64,000 nt of DNA, taken from Mycolicibacterium flavescens (GTDB taxonomy: Bacteria; Actinomycetota; Actinomycetes; Mycobacteriales; Mycobacteriaceae). Numbering within the stretch: position 1 is the first letter of the stretch; each line of letters begins with the position of its first letter. The notes below the pieces were generated by a model. The model did no database searches and was not told the origin of the DNA. It saw nothing but the letters and a program-made list of their open reading frames with translations. Of the stretch, positions 36,565 to 44,385 are shown piece after piece. The position numbers and the translations under genes were made by a program. The stretch is from contig NZ_MIHA01000006.1 of NCBI RefSeq assembly GCF_001722335.1, forward strand, positions 62,001 to 126,000, read 5' to 3'.

Positions 36565-37583
36565 GCGTGCTCCAGGTGGGTCAGAATGGCCGATGCTGTG
36601 GCGGGGTCGGTGACGAGCTGGTTGAAGTACCCGCCGCGGGCGCCGGCGATGATCGATTCGATCTTGTCGGTGCCGACCGCCACCGCGATGGTCACCGGAA
36701 TATGGCGCAGCGCTTCCAGTTCCACGGCGATCAGCCGGTCGCTGCCGTCGAATCCGACCGGCTCACCCGCGCGGTCGTAGAACCGCGAGCACACGTCGCC
36801 GACGGCCGCCCGCAACGACGTCGACTCGGTCGGCACGAATCGGGGGATGTCGGCGCGCATCAGTGGCGGTGCGCCCACGCCCATCAGCGCGCAGCGCGCA
36901 TGCGGCCACAGGTGCAGCACCCGCTGGATGGTCGGGTCCTTCAGCAACGACGGATACAGGTCGGGTCCCGGAAGCGCCGGGGCGAACAGGTAGTTCGGCC
37001 GGCCGGCGACCCGGTCGGCGATCAGTCGGGTGATCTCGTTGGTCTGGTACCACGCTTCGGGTTGGTCGTTTCCTCCGACCGTGGGAGCGACCAGGACTCC
37101 CGGCAGCGGCGCGAGATCGTACTGCGCGACCTCGTAGACCGTGCGCCCCGAGGACACCAGCAGCACATCGCCGGCCAGCAATCCGGCCGCCGACAGCGCG
37201 CGGCCGACCGCGGGCGCCAGCACCCCGCCCATCACATCGAGGTGGGTGCGGCCCGGGCCCGGCGTCGGCAGGGGCAGGCTCAACACGACGCTGGTCAACG
37301 ACAACGCCCGGGCCAGCCGGTCGGAGAGGTCGCCGACCGTCACCTCGGCGGGCGGCACCACTTCGATGCGGACGATTCCGCGGCGCTTCGCCTCGGCCAG
37401 CAACCGGCTCACGGTCGCGCGACTGGTGCCCAGCCGGGTCGCCACCTCGGCCTGGGTGGCCTCCTCGGTGTAGTAGAGCTTGGCGGCCTGATACAGCAGC
37501 GAGGCGGGGAAATGCCCGGACTCGCCGTCCGACGCGGAGGCTTCGGCGCCTGCGGGAGTGGAGGGCCGGGCGGTCCTGGGCAT
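36561..37583 (-). CDS. SorC-family transcription regulator
   Basis: 340-residue regulator. A sigma-70-like HTH: SLLYQAAKLYYTEEATQAEVATRLGTSRATVSRLLAEAKRRGIVRIEV. The C-terminal sugar-phosphate-binding domain follows: DLSDRLARALSLTSVVL, VLAPAVGRAL, GDVLLVSSGRTVYEVAQ and IVEA-like EPVGFDGSDRLIAVEL. SorC proteins respond to phosphorylated sugars. It is divergent from the zinc dehydrogenase gene with a 150-base gap containing TGTTC/GAACA repeats, so it probably controls the downstream polyol operon. ATG at 37583; an upstream in-frame ATG at 37607 adds eight residues. Confidence 0.88.
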   Translation of the reverse strand: MPRTARPSTPAGAEASASDGESGHFPASLLYQAAKLYYTEEATQAEVATRLGTSRATVSRLLAEAKRRGIVRIEVVPPAEVTVGDLSDRLARALSLTSVVLSLPLPTPGPGRTHLDVMGGVLAPAVGRALSAAGLLAGDVLLVSSGRTVYEVAQYDLAPLPGVLVAPTVGGNDQPEAWYQTNEITRLIADRVAGRPNYLFAPALPGPDLYPSLLKDPTIQRVLHLWPHARCALMGVGAPPLMRADIPRFVPTESTSLRAAVGDVCSRFYDRAGEPVGFDGSDRLIAVELEALRHIPVTIAVAVGTDKIESIIAGARGGYFNQLVTDPATASAILTHLEHA

Positions 37584-37608
37584 GCGGAGAGTATGCCATC
37601 TGGGCATC

Positions 37609-37647
37609 TGTTCCTGGTAGATGTTCTATGAACATGTGTTCTGGACA
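37609..37647. promoter_or_regulatory. Candidate SorC operator: phased TGTTC/GAACA repeats
   Basis: TGTTC occurs at 37609, 37622 and 37637. The middle one is half of a perfect inverted repeat TGTTC-TAT-GAACA (37622-37634), and the last is part of TGTTC-T-GGACA (37637-37647), one mismatch from symmetric. The sites lie between the divergent SorC and dehydrogenase genes. The third overlaps the -35 of the candidate promoter for the dehydrogenase operon. Confidence 0.55.
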
Positions 37648-37670
37648 TATGTGCACCGCGGCGTTAGTGT
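37642..37670 (+). promoter_or_regulatory. SigA-type promoter candidate for the polyol operon
   Basis: TGGACA (37642-37647) and TAGTGT (37665-37670) are separated by 17 bases, close to TTGACA-N17-TATAAT. The start site would be near 37677, giving a leader of about 57 bases to the dehydrogenase ATG, which has AGGAG in front. The -35 overlaps the last TGTTC/GGACA site, fitting repression by the SorC protein. Confidence 0.45.
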
Positions 37671-37733
37671 GACTGCACCCACACCAGCCGAGCGCAGGTG
37701 TTGCCAGCGACAGCGACGTTGACAGGAGTGCTG

Positions 37734-38822
37734 ATGTCCGACCAGATTCCCGAGAAGATGCAAGCGGTCATCTGCCACGGCCCCCAGGACTACCGGCTTG
37801 AAGAGGTGGCGGTGCCGGTGCGTCGCCCGGGTGAGGCGTTGATCAAAGTGGAGGCCGTCGGCATCTGCGCCAGCGACCTGAAGTGCTACCACGGCGCCGC
37901 GAAGTTCTGGGGTGACGAGAACCGCCCGGCATGGGCCGAGACGATGGTCATCCCCGGGCACGAATTCGTCGGCCGCGTCGTCGAACTCGACGACGAGGCC
38001 GCCGAACGGTGGGGGATCGCGGTCGGCGACCGGGTGGTGTCCGAGCAGATCGTGCCCTGCTGGGAGTGCCGGTTCTGCAAGCGGGGCCAGTACCACATGT
38101 GCCAGCCGCACGACCTCTACGGGTTCAAGCGCCGGACCCCGGGTGCAATGGCCAGTTACATGGTTTATCCCGCAGAAGCACTGGTGCACAAGGTTTCCCC
38201 GGAGGTCCCGGCGCACCACGCGGCGTTCGCCGAGCCGCTGTCGTGTTCGCTGCACGCCGTTGAGCGGGCGCAGATCACGTTCGAGGACACCGTCGTGGTC
38301 GCCGGATGCGGTCCGATCGGCCTCGGCATGGTCGCCGGCGCCAAGGCGAAGAACCCGATGCGCGTCATCGCGCTGGACATGGCGCCGGACAAGCTCACAC
38401 TCGCCGAGAAGTGCGGTGCCGACCTGACGATCAACATCGCCGAGCAAGACGCCGAGAAGATCATCAAGGATCTCACCGACGGTTACGGCGCCGATGTGTA
38501 TCTCGAGGGCACCGGGCACACCTCGGCGGTGCCGCAGGGGCTGAATCTGCTGCGCAAACTCGGACGTTATGTCGAGTACGGGGTTTTCGGCAGTGATGCC
38601 ACCGTCGACTGGAGCATCATCAGCGACGACAAGGAACTCGATGTGCTCGGCGCGCACCTCGGCCCGTACTGCTGGCCGGCGGCGATCAAGATGATCGAGT
38701 CGGGTGCTCTTCCGATGGACGAGATCTGCACCCATCAGTTGCCGCTCAGTGAATTCCAGAAGGGTCTCGATCTGGTGGCCGACGGCAAGGAATCGGTCAA
38801 GGTCTCCCTGATCCCGGCCTAG
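37734..38822 (+). CDS. eltD: Zinc-dependent erythritol/L-threitol dehydrogenase (EltD-like)
   Basis: 362-residue MDR alcohol dehydrogenase. Catalytic zinc ligands C45 (GICASD), H76 and E77 (GHEF); structural zinc cysteines C109, C112, C115 and C123; NAD site VVVAGCGPIGLGMVAGA. The sequence matches my memory of M. smegmatis EltD, which oxidises erythritol to D-erythrulose and L-threitol to L-erythrulose. ATG at 37734 after AGGAGTG. First gene of the polyol operon, 20 bases before the binding protein. The exact polyol is inferred from this similarity and the genes that follow. Confidence 0.82.
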   Translation: MSDQIPEKMQAVICHGPQDYRLEEVAVPVRRPGEALIKVEAVGICASDLKCYHGAAKFWGDENRPAWAETMVIPGHEFVGRVVELDDEAAERWGIAVGDRVVSEQIVPCWECRFCKRGQYHMCQPHDLYGFKRRTPGAMASYMVYPAEALVHKVSPEVPAHHAAFAEPLSCSLHAVERAQITFEDTVVVAGCGPIGLGMVAGAKAKNPMRVIALDMAPDKLTLAEKCGADLTINIAEQDAEKIIKDLTDGYGADVYLEGTGHTSAVPQGLNLLRKLGRYVEYGVFGSDATVDWSIISDDKELDVLGAHLGPYCWPAAIKMIESGALPMDEICTHQLPLSEFQKGLDLVADGKESVKVSLIPA

Positions 38823-38842
38823 CGAAAGCGACAGCGATAGTG

Positions 38843-40273
38843 ATGACCCCAGAACCACAGCCCGCGCTGCGCCGTCAGTTGTCGAGGCGAAACATGTTGG
38901 CGGCCATGGGCTTGGCCGGTGCCGCCGCGGTCAGTCTGCCGGTGCTGTCGGCGTGCGGTGTCGGTGGCGGCACCAACGCGCCCAACGGTGCCGCGGAGGT
39001 CAGCGGCGGATTCGACTGGCGCAAGGCGGCCGGGTCGACGATCAACATCCTGCAGACCCCCCACCCCTACCAGCAGTCGTATCAGCCGTTGCTCAAGGAG
39101 TTCACCGAGCTGACCGGCATCAACGTCAACGTCGACCTGGTGCCCGAGGCGGACTACTACACCAAGCTCAACACCGAACTGGCCGGGGGATCGGGCAAGC
39201 ACGACGCGTTCATGCTCGGCGCCTACTTCATCTGGCAGTACGGCCCGCCCGGGTGGATCGAGGACCTGGGCCCATGGCTGCAGAACACGTCGGCCACCAG
39301 CGCCGAGTACGACTTCGAGGACATCTTCGACGGTCTGCGCACCTCCACCCGCTGGGATTTCCAGTTGGGGAACCCGCTCGGCACCGGCGGTCAGTTCGCG
39401 ATTCCGTGGGGCTTCGAAAACAACGTGGTCGCCTACAACAAGGCATACTTCGACCGTCGCGGCATCACCCGGTTGCCGGACAACTTCGACGATTTCATCC
39501 AGCTGGCCGTCGACCTGACCGACCGCTCGCAGAACCGGTACGGTATCGCGACCCGCGGGTCGAAGTCCTGGGCGACCATCCATCCGGGCTTCATGACGCA
39601 GTACAGCCGCGAGGGCGCGGTCGACTACACGTTCAACGGCTCGGAACTGGTGGCCGAGATGGACAGCGAGCAGGCCATCGCGTTCACCCGCAAGTGGATC
39701 GAGATGCAGCACCTGGCCGGTCCGACGTCATGGACCACCTACGACTATCCCAACGCCACCGGCGATCTGGGTGACGGCACGGCGATGATGGTCTACGACG
39801 CCGACAGCGCCACCTACCCGAAGAACAAGCCCGGCGCCAGCAAGGAGGCGGGCAATCTCGGCTGGTACGCCGGACCCGCCGGACCGGACGGCAACTACAA
39901 GACCAACCTGTGGACGTGGAGCTGGGCGATGAGCGCCAACTCCCGCAACAAGCTGCCCGCCTGGCTTTTCATCCAGTGGGCCACCGGCAAGGAGTCGATG
40001 GCCAAGGCCGTCGAGGCCGGGAGCTACGCAGACCCGGTGCGAAAGTCGGTCTTCGACAACACCTTCAAGCGGGTGGCAGCCGACCAGTTCGGTTACCTGG
40101 AGGCGTTCGAGACCGTCATCGGGGAGTCCAGGATCCAGTTCACGCCGCAGACTAAGTTCTTCGACACCACCCAGAACTGGGCGGTGGCGTTGCAGGACAT
40201 CTACGGCGGAGCCGACGCGGCCTCCCGGTTGCGAAGCCTGGCCAAGACGAACACCTCCAAGGTCAACCTGTAG
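38843..40273 (+). CDS. CUT1 sugar/polyol ABC importer, Tat-type binding lipoprotein
   Basis: 476-residue substrate-binding protein of the maltose/polyol (CUT1) group. N-terminus has a twin-arginine signal (LSRRNMLAAMGLAG) ending in the lipobox LSAC with Cys37. Binding-lobe segments include INILQTPHPYQQSYQPLLKEF, WQYGPPGWIEDLGPWL, FAIPWGFENNVVAYNKAYF and YADPVRKSVF. A tetritol ligand is likely by context; the related M. smegmatis protein binds D-threitol (recalled, not checked). GTG 38840 is three bases upstream of the ATG used. Probably exported folded, which is unusual for most sugar-binding proteins. Confidence 0.87.
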   Translation: MTPEPQPALRRQLSRRNMLAAMGLAGAAAVSLPVLSACGVGGGTNAPNGAAEVSGGFDWRKAAGSTINILQTPHPYQQSYQPLLKEFTELTGINVNVDLVPEADYYTKLNTELAGGSGKHDAFMLGAYFIWQYGPPGWIEDLGPWLQNTSATSAEYDFEDIFDGLRTSTRWDFQLGNPLGTGGQFAIPWGFENNVVAYNKAYFDRRGITRLPDNFDDFIQLAVDLTDRSQNRYGIATRGSKSWATIHPGFMTQYSREGAVDYTFNGSELVAEMDSEQAIAFTRKWIEMQHLAGPTSWTTYDYPNATGDLGDGTAMMVYDADSATYPKNKPGASKEAGNLGWYAGPAGPDGNYKTNLWTWSWAMSANSRNKLPAWLFIQWATGKESMAKAVEAGSYADPVRKSVFDNTFKRVAADQFGYLEAFETVIGESRIQFTPQTKFFDTTQNWAVALQDIYGGADAASRLRSLAKTNTSKVNL

Positions 40274-40284
40274 GAGCCGGCGAT

Positions 40285-41241
40285 ATGACATTGCAGACAT
40301 CCGAGCAACCCGCCGCCGCCGCGCCATCGGTCGACCGCGCCGCCACAGGCCCGTTGCCCGAAGTGCCGACATGGCGGCGCAGACTGCGGCCCTACCTGTT
40401 GTCGGTGCCCGCGGTCCTGATCGTCATCGGCATCCTGTACCCGTTCGCGGTCGGCGCCTACTACGCGTTTCTCAACTACGCGGCGGTCAACCCCGACCCG
40501 CACTTCGTGTGGTTCGAGAACTTCAAATCCGTGCTGGGCGACCAGGTCTTCTGGCAGAGCGTCAAGGTCACCGGGATCTTTGCGGTGGTCGCCACGCTCA
40601 TCGAGACGGTGATCGGTGTGGGGCTGGCCCTGCTGCTCAACCGTTCGTCGGTGATCGGGCGGATCTTCGAACGGGTGTTGATCCTGCCGCTGATGATCGC
40701 GCCCGTCATCGCCGGGGTGATCTGGAAGCTGATGTTCAACCCGCAGTTCGGCGTGCTCAACCACGTCCTGGGCCTGGGCAGCACGTTCGACTGGCTGTCG
40801 TCGACGAACGCGCTGTGGTCGGTGATCCTGGTCGACCTGTGGATCTTCACACCGTTCGTCGCGATCCTGGTGCTCGCCGGGATCCGCTCCCTGCCCAAGG
40901 AACCGTTCGAGGCCTCCGAGGTCGACGGAGCCAACTGGTTCTACATGTTCCGCAAGCTGATGCTGCCGATGCTGTGGCCCTACATCCTGGTCGCGGTGAT
41001 CTTCCGGTTCATGGACAACCTCAAGGTGTTCGACCACATCTACGTGTTGACGGCAGGCGGTCCCGGTGTCGCGACCCGGACCCTGCAGATCGGGGCCTTC
41101 GAGGACTCGATCATCAACCTCGACTACTCCCGCGGCAGCACCTACATGCTGCTGCTGTGGGTGATCGTGTTCATCACGGCGCGCTACCTGGTCAGCGTGC
41201 TGGGCAAGGCGCAGCGCCGTGCTGCCGGGGCGGAGTCATAG
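40285..41241 (+). CDS. CUT1 ABC importer, permease 1
   Basis: 318-residue MalF-type membrane subunit. Hydrophilic tail of about 45 residues, then six helices (YLLSVPAVLIVIGILYPFAVGAYYAFL, VTGIFAVVATLIETVIGVGLALLL, VLILPLMIAPVIAGVIW, LWSVILVDLWIFTPFVAILVLAG, LWPYILVAVIFRFMDNL, YMLLLWVIVFITARYLV). Coupling loop LPKEPFEASEVDGANWFYMFRKLMLP. ATG at 40285 with AGGAG nine bases upstream. Pairs with permease 2. Confidence 0.92.
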   Translation: MTLQTSEQPAAAAPSVDRAATGPLPEVPTWRRRLRPYLLSVPAVLIVIGILYPFAVGAYYAFLNYAAVNPDPHFVWFENFKSVLGDQVFWQSVKVTGIFAVVATLIETVIGVGLALLLNRSSVIGRIFERVLILPLMIAPVIAGVIWKLMFNPQFGVLNHVLGLGSTFDWLSSTNALWSVILVDLWIFTPFVAILVLAGIRSLPKEPFEASEVDGANWFYMFRKLMLPMLWPYILVAVIFRFMDNLKVFDHIYVLTAGGPGVATRTLQIGAFEDSIINLDYSRGSTYMLLLWVIVFITARYLVSVLGKAQRRAAGAES

Positions 41242-41243
41242 TC

Positions 41244-42134
41244 ATGGCCTTCAAGAAATCCCGTTTCGCCGGAACAGAATTGGCGCCGGGCCAGAAACGC
41301 TGGTCGATCGGATCGGTGGCCGCCGACCTCGGCCTGCTGTTCTGGTTCGTGTTCTCGCTCTTCCCGATCTTCTGGATGCTGATGCTGGCGCTGAAGAACG
41401 CCGAAGAGCAGACCACCGCGTACTTCTCGTTCAGCCCGACGTGGGAGAACTTCGCAACGGTGCTGAGCGACAAGGGCACCCAGATGACCAGCGTCGACTT
41501 CAAGGCGTCGCTGCTGACGAGCCTGCTCAACTGCGGCGGCGCGGTCCTGGTGTCGCTGCTCATCGGTATCCCCGCGGCCTACGCCGCCGGGCGCTGGCAG
41601 TACCGGGGCAGCAACGACCTGATGTTCACCATGCTGTCGTTCCGGTTCGCGCCGGAACTGATGGTGATCGTGCCGCTGTTCGTGATCTACAACCAGATCG
41701 GGCTGTTCGACACCACGGTCGGCATGATCTGGGTGCTGCAACTGGTCACCATGCCGCTGGTGGTGTGGATCCTGCGGTCCTACTTCCAGGATCTGCCGGA
41801 GGACCTCGAACAGGCCGCCCTGCTCGACGGCTACACGCGGCGGCGCGCGTTCCTCATGGTGGCGCTGCCGATCGTGCGACCGGGCATCGCCGCGGCCGCG
41901 CTGCTGGCGTTCATCTTCGCCTGGAACAACTACGTGTTCCCGTTGATCCTCGCCGACACCAACGCGGGCACGGTGACGGTCGCGATCACCAAATTCCTCG
42001 GCGGCGGCGGACAGGCCTACTACAACCTGACCGCCGCGGCCGCCATCATCGCCGCGCTGCCACCGCTGATCCTCGCCCTGACGATTCAGCGGTATCTGGT
42101 GCGCGGCCTGTCGTTCGGGGCGGTGAAGGCCTGA
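41244..42134 (+). CDS. CUT1 ABC importer, permease 2
   Basis: 296-residue MalG-type subunit. Helices begin LLFWFVFSLFPIFWMLMLAL and continue with VLVSLLIGIPAAYAAG, MVIVPLFVIYNQIGL, MIWVLQLVTMPLVVWIL, AALLAFIFAWNNYVFPLIL and IIAALPPLILALTIQ. Coupling loop PEDLEQAALLDGYTRRRAFLMVALPIVRPG. ATG at 41244, with GGAG nine bases upstream, two bases after the previous stop. Its stop shares one base with the ATPase start (TGATG). Confidence 0.92.
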   Translation: MAFKKSRFAGTELAPGQKRWSIGSVAADLGLLFWFVFSLFPIFWMLMLALKNAEEQTTAYFSFSPTWENFATVLSDKGTQMTSVDFKASLLTSLLNCGGAVLVSLLIGIPAAYAAGRWQYRGSNDLMFTMLSFRFAPELMVIVPLFVIYNQIGLFDTTVGMIWVLQLVTMPLVVWILRSYFQDLPEDLEQAALLDGYTRRRAFLMVALPIVRPGIAAAALLAFIFAWNNYVFPLILADTNAGTVTVAITKFLGGGGQAYYNLTAAAAIIAALPPLILALTIQRYLVRGLSFGAVKA

Positions 42135-43249
42135 TGGCAACCGTATCTATCGCCGATCTGCACAAGTCGTTCGGCAACACCAGGGCCGTCGACGGGCTGA
42201 CCGTCGACATCGCCGACGGCGAGTTCTTCGTCATCCTCGGCCCCAGCGGCGCGGGTAAGACCACCACGCTGAAATCCGTTGCCGGACTGGTCGACATCGA
42301 CGCCGGCGCGGTGCACATCGGCGGCAACGACGTCACCCGCGTCGAGCCGTACCACCGCAACGTGGCGATGGCGTTCGAGAGTTACGCGCTGTACCCGCAG
42401 AAGACCGTCGCGCAGAACCTCGCGTCGCCGCTGAAGTCGGGACGCACCGGCCGCTACACCGAGGCCCAGCGCGCCGAGCGCATCGACCAGGTCACCTCGA
42501 CGCTCGGGATCAACCACCTGCAGCAGCGGCTGCCGCGCGAACTGTCCAACGGCCAGCGCCAGCGCGTCGCGCTGGGCCGCGTCCTGGTCCGCCCCGCCGA
42601 CGTCTACCTGCTCGACGAACCGCTGAGCCATCTCGACGCCAAGCTTCGTGCCGCGATGCGCGCCGAACTCAAACAGCTCGGTGCGATGAGCAACACCACC
42701 ACCATCTACGTCACCCACGACTACCAGGAGGCGCTGGCGCTGGGGGACCGGATCGCGGTGATGCGTGACGGCCGGCTGGTGCAGATCGGCACTCCGGAGG
42801 AGATCTGGCGCACCCCCGCGGACACGTTCGTCGCCAAGGCGCTCGGCCAGCCCGAGATCAACCTGCTCGACGGTGTCGTCGACGACGGGCGAATCCGGCT
42901 CGGCGACGGCAACTTCGAGGTCCCCGTGCCCGCCGGCGCGACCTGCGGACGCGGTGACCGTGTCCGGGTCGGTCTGCGGCCCTGTGACATCGAGGCCGGC
43001 GTCGACACCGGCGAGCGGCGCGGGCGGGTACTGCTCGCGGAGCGGCTCGGCCGCAACGTCGAACTCACCGTCGACATCGGCGGCGCCCAGCTGATCGTGC
43101 TGTCGTCGGGCCGCGACGGCATCGGGGAACGCGACGACGTGGCGCTCACCGTCGCGGAGTCCGATGTGCATCTCTTCGCGGTCGGCGACGGCGACACCCC
43201 GCGGCTGGCCCGCACCGACCGCGCATCAGAACTGGAGGCAGCACAGTGA
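42134..43249 (+). CDS. CUT1 ABC importer, ATPase A
   Basis: 371-residue MalK-type ATPase with C-terminal OB/TOBE domain (ADTFVAKALGQPEINLLDG onward). Walker A GPSGAGKTTTL, signature LSNGQRQR in place of LSGGQ, Walker B VYLLDEPLSHLD, switch VTHDYQEA. The residue equivalent to the MalK Q-loop glutamine is glutamate (E82 in AMAFESYALYP). Together with ATPase B it should form a heterodimer, as in GlpST-type importers. Such a pair may have one degenerate site. The N-terminus fits MATVSIADLHKSFG with no long leader. Confidence 0.9.
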   Translation: MATVSIADLHKSFGNTRAVDGLTVDIADGEFFVILGPSGAGKTTTLKSVAGLVDIDAGAVHIGGNDVTRVEPYHRNVAMAFESYALYPQKTVAQNLASPLKSGRTGRYTEAQRAERIDQVTSTLGINHLQQRLPRELSNGQRQRVALGRVLVRPADVYLLDEPLSHLDAKLRAAMRAELKQLGAMSNTTTIYVTHDYQEALALGDRIAVMRDGRLVQIGTPEEIWRTPADTFVAKALGQPEINLLDGVVDDGRIRLGDGNFEVPVPAGATCGRGDRVRVGLRPCDIEAGVDTGERRGRVLLAERLGRNVELTVDIGGAQLIVLSSGRDGIGERDDVALTVAESDVHLFAVGDGDTPRLARTDRASELEAAQ

Positions 43250-44385
43250 GTGTCACCACGACAAGGGCCCGCGGGAACGCCGCCAAGTCGACGACGCCCG
43301 CGCAGAGCCTCACGCTCACCGACCTGGTCAAGGTGTATCACGGCCGCGAGGATGTGCCCGCCGTCAACGGGATCAACCTGGCGATCGAGCCGGGAGAACT
43401 GGTCGCGCTGCTCGGCCCGTCGGGCTGCGGGAAGACGACCACACTGCGGATGATCGCCGGACTGGAAACGGTGACAAGCGGTTCCATCCGGATCGGCGAC
43501 CGTGAGGTGTCGGGTCTGCCCGCAGCCAAGCGTGGGGTCGGCGTCGGGTTCGAGAGCTACGCGCTCTATCCGCCGATGTCGGTGCGCGACAACCTGCTCT
43601 ACGGATTGAAGGCGCGAAAGGTCGCCGGTGCCGACAAGATGGTGGCCTCGATCAGCCGCCGCCTCGAGATGGACGACATGCTTGACCTCCGGCCGGCCGG
43701 ACTCTCCAGCGGCCAGAAGCAGCGGGTGGCGTTGGCGCGGGCGTTGGTGCGCAACCCTCCGGTGCTGCTGCTCGACGAACCGCTGTCGCACCTCGACGCC
43801 TCGGCGCGCCAACGGGTGCGCCGCGAATTGAAGGTTCTGCAACGGGAATTCGGCTACACCACCATCGTCGTCACCCACGATCAGGTGGAGGCGCTCTCAC
43901 TGGCCGACCGACTCGCCGTGATGGACGCGGGCGTGGTGCAGCAGTTCGGCACCCCCGACGAGGTGTTCGACGATCCGGCGAACCTGTTCGTCGCCCAGTT
44001 CGTCGGTGAGCCGCAGATCAATGTGCTGCGCGGGGTGGCCCGCGTGCGCGACGGGCGCGTGCAGGTCGAGATCGGTTCGAACGCAGGGGTGTTGGATACC
44101 GCCGCCGCCGGTGTGGCCGACGGCACGCAGGTCACCGTCGGCATCCGCCCGCAGGACTGTGCGCTGACAGCCACCGGCGCCGGCGGTATCACCGCCACCG
44201 TGGCGTACTTCGAGCACCTCCTGGAATTCGGGTTGGCCACCAGCACGGTCGCCGGGATCGAGGAGGGCGTCGTCGTGCAGACCCCCGCCGCCGAACGCTA
44301 CGAACCCGAGCAGCGGGTGACCGTGACGGCCCCGCCCGAGCGGGTGTACCTGTTCGACGCCGGGTCGGGGGAGCGGCTGCGATGA
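43246..44385 (+). CDS. CUT1 ABC importer, ATPase B
   Basis: 379-residue second MalK-type ATPase. Walker A GPSGCGKTTTL, signature LSSGQKQR, Walker B VLLLDEPLSHLD, switch VTHDQVEA, and TOBE-like C-terminal domain (GEPQINVLRGVARV). Q-loop again has glutamate (E103 in GVGFESYALYP). A 20-residue basic/Ser/Thr N-terminal extension (MSVTTTRARGNAAKS) precedes the domain. GTG start overlaps the ATPase A stop (GTGA), and its stop overlaps the kinase start, so the importer and kinase are translated in one coupled series. Confidence 0.9.
   Translation: MSVTTTRARGNAAKSTTPAQSLTLTDLVKVYHGREDVPAVNGINLAIEPGELVALLGPSGCGKTTTLRMIAGLETVTSGSIRIGDREVSGLPAAKRGVGVGFESYALYPPMSVRDNLLYGLKARKVAGADKMVASISRRLEMDDMLDLRPAGLSSGQKQRVALARALVRNPPVLLLDEPLSHLDASARQRVRRELKVLQREFGYTTIVVTHDQVEALSLADRLAVMDAGVVQQFGTPDEVFDDPANLFVAQFVGEPQINVLRGVARVRDGRVQVEIGSNAGVLDTAAAGVADGTQVTVGIRPQDCALTATGAGGITATVAYFEHLLEFGLATSTVAGIEEGVVVQTPAAERYEPEQRVTVTAPPERVYLFDAGSGERLR

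Noticed and set aside
37718..37724. TTGACA as a -35 box for the zinc dehydrogenase gene
   Set aside because: It sits about 10 bases before the start codon and runs into the AGGAG ribosome site, so it cannot be a -35 for this gene.
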